Shown piece by piece: positions 46,801-55,019 of a stretch of DNA of 64,000 nucleotides. Every line of letters starts with the position of its first letter. Within the stretch, counting starts at the first letter, position 1. The stretch comes from Arcuatula senhousia (Eukaryota > Mollusca > Bivalvia > Mytilida > Mytilidae): positions 63,981,702 to 64,045,701 of the forward strand of contig OZ020307.1 in the NCBI GenBank assembly GCA_963971305.1, written 5' to 3'. The translations under genes were made by a program, and so were the position numbers. The notes under the pieces were generated by a model. It searched no databases. It had not been told where the DNA came from and saw only the letters and a program-made list of their open reading frames with translations.

Positions 46801-49800
46801 CTGATGTAAACTGATTGCTCCTATACCATCAGTGAAACCAACTTGCCAAATACGGATCCAGCAGTGTTATAATCATTAATAAATTCATTAAAATTATCAT
46901 TTTGGTACATTTGCGCAACATCTTATTAGACATGTATATCTCCCAACTTGAAAATAATTAACAATATTTAAAATTTAACCCCAAATTTATTTCTTTTTAT
47001 TGAATAAATTTAAAGACCTATATAGGTTACAACAAATTATTCCTTTTCAGTTAAATTAAATCTAAATATGAAATCTCATTTGGAAAATACGAAAATAATA
47101 TTTGAGTAAAATGCAGTGGTCACTTTATAAAATAAAGATACATTGTAACAGGGATTAATTACAAGTTTTCTCATTTCCAGATTGTAATAACAAAATTGCC
47201 GTAATTGAGAGAGGAAAAAACATAAAACGAGAGTACAAAACTTGCCAAAATTGCGATTCCCGTTAAATTTTTCAGCCAAATTGAAGATTTATAAAATTTA
47301 ACTTCATAAGAGAAGGATTTTAAAATTTTAAAGCAGAAAATTATTCAAACGAAAATAACTCCTTGAAATATTGTCTTAATCGGATCATTTGCAAAAGATT
47401 ACCCATTTATCAATACTGGGAATAATTTGGACCTCAACATTATTATTTCGTAACTATAAACGTCTATATGTTTTGTTTAAAATTGTTTTTATGGGTAATA
47501 TGTTTTCAACTCTTAGTGGAATAATTTGCATTTGATAACGATTATTAATTAACAAGGTCCCGATCATCACCTGTGGTTTTCTTCCTCTTAGATACCCGCT
47601 GTGATCTTCCACATTAAACATCCGTTATATATGAATGCGGTCTGTATTTTGTTTATTATACATGTTATTGTTTGTACACGACATGCAATAAATTAGTTCG
47701 GTTAGTCTTTGTTTTCACATTCATCATAATGCGAAACGTTTATCTTCATTAAAAAATGTGTATATATGATTTAATCAAAAAAGACATTTGAAACTTAACA
47801 TTTTAAATAAAGTACATGGACTTAGTCTTCTTTCAGAAACCTATAATAAAGTTATACGTTTTTACACCAGGGACATTGACAGACAGACACCAAAAATGTT
47901 GGCCGTACATGTAACATAGTAAACCAAGGACAGACAGACGGACACCAAGTGATTTAATATCATTATGTATTTTTGTTTGTTTGTTAAATAGTTTTTGTTT
48001 TCCCGCGGTTTTTTTACAACCGGGACATTAACAGACGGACACCAAAAGATGGGCGGTACAAGTAACATAGTAAACCAAGTACAGACTGACGGACACCAAG
48101 TTATGGGCGGTACATGTAACATAGTAAACCAAGTACAGACTGACGGACACCAAGTGATGGGCGAGATTTGACAGCGGCAAATCATAGGATTATCTAAAAC
48201 TGTCTATAAAAAAGATTAAATATCTTTACAAAACTTTCGGCTTGGGATATTTATATTAATTAGAATGGTATTACTAACTTTGGTATACACTTTGGAACAT
48301 TATCTTTTACGGCTTAGTGCATGTTTGAGGTAGCCCAGCTATAAGGTATTTAGACGCACCGACCTATAAATGAATGGTGTTTATGCTTTTCCTTTAAAGT
48401 GTAATTTATGATTATCCAATGTCTTGCTTATGTAAATCGTGGGTACGTCGTTTTACCCGAAAACATGACATAATTAAAATGTGATAGTTTGAAGCAAAAA
48501 CTTAAACATTGAAGTAAATGTCGTATTGGTCAAGAAAACGCAACCTATATATACTCAAATAACGCCTATTTCAAACTTGAGCATTATAAGATCGAAAGAA
48601 GCCGAGTTACACGAGTTGTAGTATATGACGAACGAAGGAACAAAATTGAATGTAAAATACTCAACAAACAAGAAGTATATTTGAGGATGGATGAGAATTG
48701 CATACCGCGACATGTGGTCGTTCGTTAATATATATATACCAACTTTTGCCGTATGGCGTACATACGGACACAATTTAATAGTTAATATCCCGCGATGGTA
48801 TGTAAGGGCATTAAGTACCACTCCTGCCCGTTTGTCCATCTATCGGTACATTGGTATTTCTAGTATCGTCATGGATTCCTCCCAAGTCAGGTCCACGTCG
48901 GCTACTAAAACTTCATGTCATTATGTAGGATGGAGCGGGACGTTGACTTCAAAAACCTGATTTGGGAAGATGCGGTCATGATTTTCTCAACAATGTAAAT
49001 GTACATGTAAAAGAAGGGTGGTTCAGTATCATAAGTTGTATGTATGTTCTAAGTGATTTGCAGACTTGTACCACCGCTATTTTTGTCTCGGGACTGGGTC
49101 GATATGAACATTTTTATACAAAATAGTTTGCAAGTTTTCGTTATGTATTTTCCGTTCATGAGAATGCTTTAATAGGGTGGTTCAGCGTGACCGTGCAACT
49201 GAACATTACTTCTTGTCTGGGGATTTACGCGGGGCAAGTGTGCGCCATGAACAAATTCCTTCTTTATTTTACTACTAATACAGACGAATCGACCTTTTCT
49301 TTGTTTTTTAAGAAAGTTTAACAAGACTGATGCTGCGTGTCAAGAAAAACTGGTAAGAACGGGTTGTGCTAATCTTTACAAATTATCCATATTTGTTAGT
49401 ATTTTTATGGCACGTCCCAAAGAATGGTTTGTACCACAACGGGCGAAATCTGAGGGCCCATTCTAAAAGTGTTCTTTAATTATAAGATAAATAAATCTTT
49501 TCCCAAACGTCACGTTTTCGTAACTTTTAATTAAACATTAAAGACATTGTGTCTTTTAATTTTTTTCATTAGATTATTTTGTCTTCTTCAAATTTTGTAT
49601 ATTGCCTATCTTATGAATTACCTTTTTGGTTATTTGACTTGTTCAGAGTCTACCTCTTAACACCTGTCGATCGCGACACCTGGGGTGTCATGCTGTGACC
49701 TACTTAATTAACTTCCGCCTGCCGCTTTTGGTCCACGTCCAAACAACCAGCTGTGACAAATTATGCACACGTGAAGATTGATGGTTAATGAAAAAAAATA

Positions 49801-52800
49801 TTATGATACATATACCTAAATGTTTAATTTGTTATAAGGCAACAGTTATATGTACATTTTAAGTCAAAATATTATAATTAAATATTATATATTTCTTTTT
49901 TTTTTTTTTTTTTTTTTTTAAATACTATATCACTTTATTACACTATAGCTGTGAACAATAACATCGCCTGCTACAGCTTTTACAAGCGATGTACCCAGTA
50001 ATATTAATATCTATATAAGCAGGGTATTATATAGATAATGTAATTCACAAATGTTTTAATCAGGGTTAGTTAAAGTACATTTAGACATGATAAATAAAAA
50101 TAATTTGGAGAAACGTAAAATCAAACTATGCAAATCGAAAGGCGAAACAGTTAGATTGGAAGATTATACATAACATTATATATACCGAATGTAAACTTCG
50201 AAGGATAGGTATTTCCAATTCAGATAAATGTCATTTTTGTAAAAATCAAGCAGAAACGCTAATGCATTTATTTTTTGAATGTACCTTCTTAACAATTTTT
50301 TGGAGAAAAATCATATCCAACCTCCAGGAGTTTGTTAAGAATACTTTTGATCAAGAGATCCAAATTGAAAAATTTAATATTTTTCTTGGTTATCATGAGG
50401 GCAATGTTATGATTGCCAATCATATCCAACCTCCAGGAGTTTGTTAAGAATACTTTTGATCAAGAGATCCAAATTGAAAAATTTAATATTTTTCTTGGTT
50501 ATCATGAGGGCAATGTTATGATTGCCAATATAGTAAACACATTGATCAGCTTAGTCAAATGGGTAATTTGGAAAAATCGAAACTTAGTAAAGTATCAACA
50601 AAAACATCTTACTGAACAGGATTTGTACAGGGGTGTACGATTTCAGATCAATTCTTTAATTGAATCCCTTTCAGATTCTGTGCTTATATCTCAATATTTT
50701 AAAGCCTTTCTCGCTATATTTTAAAAGATCATGAGCGTTGATATATTTCAGTTATTAAAATACTTACTTCATTGAATGTTTGTAAATCCGACACAAGCAC
50801 GTGGTCATTCTTAATTTAAATGTCCGTTAAGTTGATACAAATCAATACCTGAATCAATGATGTGTGACGCATGAGACTTACTGTTCTTATTTTCTTATTG
50901 TTATGTAAATGTTCATCCAATTCATTCAAAGCAATATAGAGTGCATGTATTTGTCTAATAATTTAAGATGAAAGTATGTTATATTTATCATGTCTAAATA
51001 TTATATATTTCTTGATTAAATTGAAAATTTTAAAAATGAATGCCCAAGATAGTTTATCACATGTACAAATGCTCTTTAAAAGAAATAATTATAAAATTAA
51101 TGGGCTTTCATACCCCGCTCTCCCTGATTTTCCACTTACTCATAATCGAATAGTTATTTTCGTTTTTTATTAAAATAATATTTATAAAGACGTATTTGCA
51201 ATATCATGCCCGTTAAAATTTGAATCTATTATTTTCGTTTAATATGAAATTACAATGAATTTTTTTTTCGATGCGTAATTTACGATTTCTAAAGTTTTTT
51301 TCGTCTAGTTTTTTGTAATTGTGATGCTGGGATTCGTACTAATTTTATGTGTTGTGTTGTATCTTATAAATAAACGTTGCTGTTCCGAAGCAAAAAAATA
51401 TAACACTGTATTTAGAAATACTGCTACGTGCAATTGAGAATCATCGGATTCAAGAAAACATAAGACGTGCACTAAACCGAGAGTACGGGACAAAACATTT
51501 ATACATGTATATGTGCATGTATTTATAAAACGTCAACGACGGAAAACTGCCAACAGAACTCAGTGTGACCATGCAGGGGCCGCTGCTAACTGTTTTAATT
51601 CAAGACTGAGAAATCGGCATACATATCAGAAACAATAGGACTTTCTTTCAACCTAGCTTTTTGACAATTGCATGCAAAGAACAAATAACATAAAGACGAC
51701 GAATGAAAGTATAAGCTTTGAAAACAATTTAAAACATTTAAAATGTGGCGGGGTTAAACTAGTTTCGAGGTATAGTCCAGTCTCGAAGCTCCCTTTTTTG
51801 ATAATCCACAGCAAAGCACGCAGTTAAACCCCGCCCTTCCTTAGCAGACTTCTTGGCTCATCTTCTATAAAAGGCAAGCTTCACCATTTCCGAGATATAC
51901 ATTATAACCTTTGTTGCAACAAGGTATAATTTATTAATATATTTTTTGTTAATAATTTTTCTTCTTAATATGCAGAATCATACATATACCTCTAGCGGAA
52001 TCGCGTCCGAGGCGGGTCATTCGCTCTGACCTGTGATGAAACAAGCATAGATATATGAAATAAAACAAAAAAATCAGATAAATGCCAATTCTTATTTATT
52101 TAATTATTAAATTATTCGTTTAATTCATTTATACAGGCTCTTTACTCTTCGGAGACTTGCATACATGTTTTTATAGTCAAAAACAAAACTTATGGATAAT
52201 ACGTATGTACCTATATTTGAAAAGATAACAAGAACAGACTTCAATCACGACAATGTATACTATTGTATATACATGTACATGTAGCTGTCTTTGCACATTC
52301 GAAATATTAAATCATTCATTTACACGATTGAAACATTCATTTACACGGTAAACCACTCACACGATTGAATCGCTCATTCACACGATTGGAACGTTCATTT
52401 ACACGATTGAAACATTCATTTACACGCTAAACCACTCACACGATTGAATCGCTCATTTACACGATTGAAACGTTCATTTACACGATTAAACGTTCATCTA
52501 CACGGTAAACCGCTCACACGCTAAACCACTCACACGCACGATGAGCGCACGATGAGTGCACGATGAGCGCACGATGAGCGCACGATGAACGCACGGTGAG
52601 TGCACGATGAGCGCACGATGAATGCACGATGAGCGCACGATGAGCGCAAAAATGGTTAGTTTGAATTTTAGAGGGTCTGTAAATACAACACACCAAAGTG
52701 GGTGGATAAAACAGTAATATGGATATGCTTTATATATGCAAAGTTAAGCTTGATAAGTCAGAACCTTGTTACTAAAAATAATTGGAAGGTAGAAAAATCA

Positions 52801-54766
52801 AAAGTATCAAATGGGAGTACTCTTACCAAATGTGTTTGAAAAAAAAAGTCAGATCTAGCTCCTAGGATGTCTACCAAATGCATTACGACAATGGTTTTGA
52901 AGACTTATTTAAAAAGACGAAAAATTTCGAAAACATTTCTTTGGTAATATTAGTGGAACTGTTGATTATCCTTAAGTTGCAAATTGTAAATATTTTGATA
53001 AGAATCACATTTCATCAGACTTTGTTTTAAACCCTATGCCTATTTACCCGAGAAACCACCAAGCATACATACACAATTTACTTGCAATGGACCTATTTGA
53101 TTTATTTTATATTATAATTGAAAACAAAATATGAAAAGTAAATGAGGTCTTCCTATTAATACATGCATTGTAAAATTGCCAAAAATAACAATTCCATTTG
53201 TTTTGTAATCCTTTCACATTGTACATTTCACCTGTTATAATTGTTGTTATTGTGATCATCAACGCATGCTAATTATGTATACTTACCCCGCATTATCCGT
53301 AGCACAAAGTTCTCCCAAGCAACAAACAGATGACGAGGACCTGCCATGCGATGAGGATGATGGACTGCCAGACACACTGAGCGGCGACGAAGTCACAGAC
53401 AAACGCTATACCGGTGGACACATACCGTCTAGGTCTTTTAGGTTTTTACAGATGTCAGTTGGTGAACAGGATAACCAGCAAAATGGTAACACGCACACTA
53501 TTCAGTCGTTTTTTGTTTTCTCCGCTTGCTCAGCAAATTACCCATAGATTGTCTAAGTTTTGCCTGGGCTAAGTAGAAATTTAGATCAACAAAGATTGTT
53601 TCGTCCTCAACAGTTATTTGATTCATATATTGCGATGTCGAGGTTTCACTCAACATATTTATTTCCTGTATAAAGATTAAATTTCACACACAATATTACA
53701 CATAAAACGTGTTGTATCGCGTACGAATGTGTTTTTCCATAAAAAAATAATATTTAATTTTTATTGTTAAATGTAAACATCGTGACGTGAATTATAAGAC
53801 CGAAATTGTTCATGTTGTTAGCAACATATACTCCCTTTCTTATTTATTGAGGATAACGATATCTTATGCTATATTTTATGCCAAAATCCGAGGGATGTAG
53901 ATCGACAAACTAATTCGCCTTTATACAAGGTCATGTCCACACTGTGATGTTGTACTCTGATTATTTGTGTTAATGTCAATTTCTTCATCGATGTTTCCAT
54001 GCGCGCTCAAAGATTTGTCATGAATGTGTTTTTGAAACATGTAACTTGATTGAAAAGAGGTACAATGAGGTCCCCTTAAGTTAAGCATTTTTTAACTTTA
54101 AGCTCAGTTTAGTTCCTTGGATTTTTAACTGTTATTTGGTTTTATTTGCTAATAAAAATGAATTGGCCAGCTTGAAATCATATCTTCTCATTTTCATTCA
54201 ATTTATCTTTCCGTTATAAGAACAGTAGCCGGTATCATAATAGATCTAAAATTTGAGGATCTCCTGTCCCGAGATAGTTATTTTTTAGTAATATTTTGAG
54301 CATATAGGGTTATATATTCAGTTTGAGTTAGTTAACGAAGCCAAAGCCATGTGTATACGTGAGTGCCGGTCTGTGTTTATAGAATTACTTGGTACAATGT
54401 ACATGTAATAGAAACGTTGAAAAATTATGCCGTTTCATATGTTTTGGCCTAATATTAAGCGTAACACGAAGATTTAAAAAACGAGTCATTACGTAGTCTT
54501 ATATTAACTTAGATAATTGCAGTTACTGTTCACTTCAGCCCTGCTTTTCCAGTTATATTCTGGATTTTCTCTGCAAATTGGTAGGAATTTGTTTGGTATT
54601 CACAACTAAATTGTAAATAACTCTTTTAGGTTCATCACAACACTCTAGAGAAGCAACACCACCACAGAAAGCACCATCTGGCGGAAGGACTTTAAAAATC
54701 ATAACCAGAAGTACTGCGTTAAAACAACCACAGGACGAAGAGGGGGCACCAACTACCGATTTCTAA
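28780..54766 (+). CDS. Zasp: PDZ / ZASP-motif scaffold protein of the ALP/Enigma (ZASP/LDB3) family, LIM-less, 10 exons
   Basis: Exons 28780-28878, 32057-32205, 33356-34889, 35863-36011, 40146-40367, 42670-42866, 44302-44502, 45822-45947, 53303-53485 and 54630-54766 (TAA) join in phase to 2997 nt, 998 residues. Residues 2-83 are a PDZ domain of ALP/Enigma type (PWGFRLQGGREF; GDILLKIG; THNEGQDLIR). Residues 83-594 are disordered Q/N/Y/S/P-rich sequence ending in polyproline. Residues 684-712 match the ZASP motif (YNNPINVYSRDNAEDAL). Residues 730-775 match the ALP-family SxVYKM...SFLLLQ block, followed by three more SFxxLQ-like copies. No LIM domain is encoded before the stop. Family members bind alpha-actinin and organise muscle Z-discs or dense bodies. 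An acceptor at 28747 implies an upstream 5' UTR exon. A polyadenylation signal candidate (AATAAA) is at 55009. Exon reading is direct; the muscle role is inferred from the family. Confidence 0.9.
30368..30500 (+). repeat. Truncated copy of the 11477-type MITE
   Basis: AGTCCGACCATTTAACACAA followed by AAGGGGGAGGG and CTGTTGCCAAAATATTATTT repeat the left end and interior of the element at 11477-11787. A matching right end was not found. Confidence 0.5.
32057..32205 (+). CDS. Zasp: Exon 2: second half of PDZ domain
   Basis: Begins VTPGSVAGN after ttttag and ends in phase 2 at AAGAG|GTAAAT. It supplies GDILLKIGSNNV and the helix region THNEGQDLIRYSGDLLQLTI, completing the PDZ fold started in exon 1. 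A LINE relic begins within a few bases downstream (32218). Confidence 0.88.
32218..32700 (+). pseudogene. LINE relic (region between endonuclease and RT) in Zasp intron
   Basis: Encodes a lysine-rich coiled-coil-like stretch ending RAEAAKIRSRVKWVEDGEKS, then TRYFFTLVKKRGQDKLWEKI. This matches the linker preceding the RT of L1/Tx1-type LINEs (family knowledge). It is truncated at both sides and starts 13 nt after a Zasp splice donor. Confidence 0.75.
33356..34889 (+). CDS. Zasp: Exon 3: 511-residue Q/N/Y/P-rich disordered exon with polyproline tracts
   Basis: A single 1534-nt exon (phase 2 in, phase 0 out) with no stop. Composition is dominated by Gln, Asn, Tyr, Ser and Pro, with many YQ/NYxxQ-like segments, so it resembles a prion-like low-complexity domain. 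A less biased island with ISSIEDILSPFEKFPQYY lies near residues 460-480. The exon ends with two proline runs (ten and eight prolines) and a basic tail PPKRKIK, suggestive of profilin, EVH1 or SH3 partners. If the donor at 34889 is unused, translation stops at 34917-34919, giving a PDZ plus low-complexity short form. Overlapping ORFs in other frames are by-products of the biased composition. Confidence 0.88.
35863..36011 (+). CDS. Zasp: Exon 4: linker exon
   Basis: Encodes VPSAEDEQANQQ...PFAYFTGGIDLKEFKKK, phase 0 in and phase 2 out, with acceptor actcaacag and donor GTAAGA. It is a charged linker with no recognised domain. The phase match to exons 3 and 5 supports it. Confidence 0.82.
36310..37060 (+). 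repeat. ~160-180-bp degenerate tandem repeat
   Basis: Units share GGAACACTTTGTGAGCGCAA, CTCCTCTGAGACCGCTCAAC, GGATTTTGATGAAATTTTGT and GATCATATCGCACCGCCATT, recurring near 36452, 36626, 36809 and 36966. It starts after a CCGTCCGTCCTTCTGTCCGT stretch. Confidence 0.78.
37370..38760 (+). repeat. ~150-bp degenerate tandem array interrupted by a family A tail
   Basis: Units marked by TGTCAGATGACCCCTTATAG and AAAGGTTTTGCTTGTTT near 37845, 38309, 38457 and 38611. The opening AGCTCACCTGGCCAAAGGAC is a frequent bivalve repeat word. Without the 304-bp insertion at 37968-38275, spacing is regular. Confidence 0.75.
37968..38275 (-). repeat. Family A tail inserted in a tandem array
   Basis: Almost identical to the reverse complement of 4970-5297, from GAAGCAGAGGTAC at the left to ACCAACATCTGCAG at the right. 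It interrupts the ~150-bp array at 37800-38760. Confidence 0.82.
39107..39296. mobile_element. 190-bp MITE with 8-bp target duplication (hAT-like)
   Basis: CCATAGTG occurs at 39099-39106 and again at 39297-39304, flanking an element that starts with a G run plus TAGGA and ends TCTTAC plus a C run. The interior repeats AATCCCG/ATCCCGA about ten times. An 8-bp duplication points to hAT-type transposition (inference). It lies in Zasp intron 4. Confidence 0.7.
40146..40367 (+). CDS. Zasp: Exon 5: ZASP (ZM) motif exon
   Basis: 74 codons, phase 2 in and out. After a proline/lysine-rich lead, the segment YKHVQYNNPINVYSRDNAED aligns with the ZASP motif, the short element that helps ALP/ZASP proteins bind the alpha-actinin rod. 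It lies in the domain annotated DUF4749 in related proteins (family knowledge, not searched here). Confidence 0.87.
40718..40793 (+). CDS. Zasp: Candidate alternative terminal exon of the Zasp-like gene
   Basis: Acceptor ttgttacag precedes 40718 and the phase accepts exon 5. Translation is GRRGRRCSESDTPQYNYVVP then VRTIR and TGA at 40791. A donor-like GTAAGA occurs at 40776 (phase 0), but the next recognised exon needs phase 2 and would hit TAA in its fourth codon. The consistent reading is therefore an alternative last exon that ends the protein just after the ZASP motif. No transcript data are available to confirm use. Confidence 0.45.
41040..41450 (+). pseudogene. LINE 3'-end relic
   Basis: Broken frame reading LLIERGRYTKIPRNLKLC, then EIEDEFHFILK, the C-terminal zinc-knuckle-like region also seen in the relic at 15200. 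It is followed by a short 3' tail ending CAATAAACTTATGACTTATG, a simple-repeat tail typical of such elements. Stops and a frameshift make it non-functional. Confidence 0.7.
42670..42866 (+). CDS. Zasp: Exon 6: ALP-type VYKM / SFLLLQ block, two possible donors
   Basis: Starts in phase 2 and encodes MPDKKSADIEKSAVYKMIKE, then QKQGLSFLLLQTLYDE. The two blocks parallel the SEVYKM and SxSFLVLQ segments between the ZASP motif and LIM domain of ALP/PDLIM proteins. The long form ends at 42866 (AGA|GTAATA); a stronger donor at 42743 (CAG|GTAAGA) would remove the SFLLLQ block. Both ends leave phase 1, so both splice in frame to exon 7. Confidence 0.8.
43554..43656. repeat. Long hairpin: ~40-bp inverted arms, 22-nt loop
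   Basis: CTCCCCTCTATCAATATTTT continuing GTTAGAGTCAAATGTGCGGTA is mirrored by TACCGCACATTGACTCTAAC continuing AAAATATTGATAGAGGGGAG with a single-base difference. It lies in Zasp intron 6 in a region of degenerate repeats (43340-43860), so it would be carried in the pre-mRNA. Confidence 0.85.
44302..44502 (+). CDS. Zasp: Exon 7: phase 1-1 exon with diverged SFxxLQ-like motif
   Basis: 67 codons bounded by ttcctag and GTAGGT, phase 1 at both ends so it can be skipped in frame. The motif IPSKAFHKLAQISNQDDDQ corresponds to IPSxSFxxLQ in the next two exons. The remainder is polar and probably disordered. Confidence 0.82.
45822..45947 (+). CDS. Zasp: Exon 8: phase 1-1 exon with YTGKHIPSPSFKVLQ motif
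   Basis: 42 codons after ccttttcag, ending TCTG|GTATGT. An acidic start (DDDEG) is followed by RYTGKHIPSPSFKVLQRLAK and an acidic tail. It is clearly paralogous to exon 9 (YTGxHIPSxSF+xLQ). The following intron is 7.4 kb and full of repeats. Confidence 0.86.
46252..46530 (+). repeat. Minisatellite CGCACGATGAG (left copy) and related CACGATT repeats
   Basis: About ten 11-bp units alternating GCACGATGAGC and GCACGATGAAC (46252-46365), followed by looser units mixing CACACGATT, CGTTTAA and GATGAGCGATGAACG. Short minus-strand ORFs with AHRALIV repeats are artefacts of the period. Confidence 0.88.
47873..48175 (+). repeat. ~60-bp degenerate tandem repeat
   Basis: GTACATGTAACATAGTAAAC + CAAGTACAGACTGACGGACAC repeats with spacing about 60 near 47905, 48057 and 48111. 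It is unrelated in sequence to the 60-bp satellite at the right edge. Confidence 0.72.
49670..49775. promoter_or_regulatory. Possible intronic regulatory cluster (T-box-like palindrome, two E-boxes)
   Basis: GACACCTGGGGTGTC (49675-49689) is a perfect inverted pair of AGGTGT-like half-sites. CAGCTG (49748-49753) and CACGTG (49768-49773) follow. The stretch is less AT-rich than its surroundings and is not recognisably part of a repeat, and the host gene is muscle-type. Purely motif-based. Confidence 0.25.
49897..49919 (-). repeat. Oligo(T) tract
   Basis: About 22 consecutive T, possibly the poly(A) tail of a retroelement in minus orientation; no element body was recognised beside it. Confidence 0.5.
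50060..50724 (+). pseudogene. LINE C-terminal relic with 109-bp internal duplication
   Basis: Reads ECKLRRIGISNSDKCHFCKN, then AETLMHLFFECTFLTIFWRK, the CxxC...H...C motif at the C terminus of L1/Tx1-type LINEs, ending FKAFLAIF and TAA at 50722-50724. The segment 50311-50419 is repeated at 50420-50528, which shifts the frame. It lies inside the 46222-52682 block. Confidence 0.78.
52310..52652 (+). repeat. Minisatellite (right copy): CACGATTGAA...CATTCATTTA units then CGCACGATGAG units
   Basis: Roughly 20-36-bp units built from TTCATTTACACGATTGAAAC and CGGTAAACCACTCACACGA give way at 52534 to about ten 11-bp CGCACGATGAG units that run up to the 30-bp terminus. The same two repeat types occur in the left copy in the reverse order relative to the termini. 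Confidence 0.88.
53303..53485 (+). CDS. Zasp: Exon 9: phase 1-1 exon with YTGGHIPSRSFRFLQ motif
   Basis: 61 codons after atccgtag, ending AATG|GTAACA. An acidic Asp/Glu-rich stretch precedes YTGGHIPSRSFRFLQMSV. It duplicates the core of exon 8, and symmetric phase allows in-frame skipping or inclusion. Confidence 0.85.
54630..54766 (+). CDS. Zasp: Exon 10: terminal coding exon, no LIM domain
   Basis: Starts after ctcttttag in phase 1 and encodes a Ser/Pro-rich tail with GGRTLKIITR, ending GAPTTDF and TAA at 54764-54766. Vertebrate ALP/Enigma proteins carry one or three LIM domains at this end; none is seen here or in the following 9 kb. Confidence 0.83.
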
Positions 54767-55008
54767 AACTAAAAGGACGAAGCACCGGTCTTTGTTTAAA
54801 CTTGAGTTCCGGATTTTGTGCAATATGATGTGTACTCGTATAGAACTATTATATCTCATTTTGGTCACCCTGTATATTTAAGAGCATTATACTTATTTGC
54901 TTCCGATAATTATGTGGTGCTACATTAATTAGATATATTTAAAAATGTGTATTGTGAAGTGTTCAAGTAAGCATTTGAGTAATGAAGTTTTGTACATTGT
55001 GTATATTA

Positions 55009-55014
55009 AATAAA
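55009..55014 (+). promoter_or_regulatory. Polyadenylation signal candidate (AATAAA)
   Basis: AATAAA about 240 nt after the stop codon of the Zasp-like gene, followed by a T-rich stretch. It is a plausible 3' end for the transcript, but other AATAAA words occur in this AT-rich DNA. Confidence 0.45.
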
Positions 55015-55019
55015 AACGT

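Larger units (their letters stand above)
46222..52682. mobile_element. 6.46-kb block bounded by a perfect 30-bp inverted repeat
   Basis: 46222-46251 (TTACAGACCCTCTAAAATTC then AAACTAACCA) is the exact reverse complement of 52653-52682. Directly inside each terminus is an array of ~11-bp CGCACGATGAG-type repeats, in the same orientation at both ends. The block lies inside the intron 45948-53302 and contains a LINE relic, a 22-base T run and non-coding sequence. No transposase or target duplication was recognised, so one large element and two independent partial copies in opposite orientation remain possible. Confidence 0.55.

Noticed and set aside
49312..49352. Possible small exon (KFNKTDAACQEKL) with AG/GT borders
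   Set aside because: 41 nt does not fit the phase 1-1 pattern of neighbouring Zasp exons.
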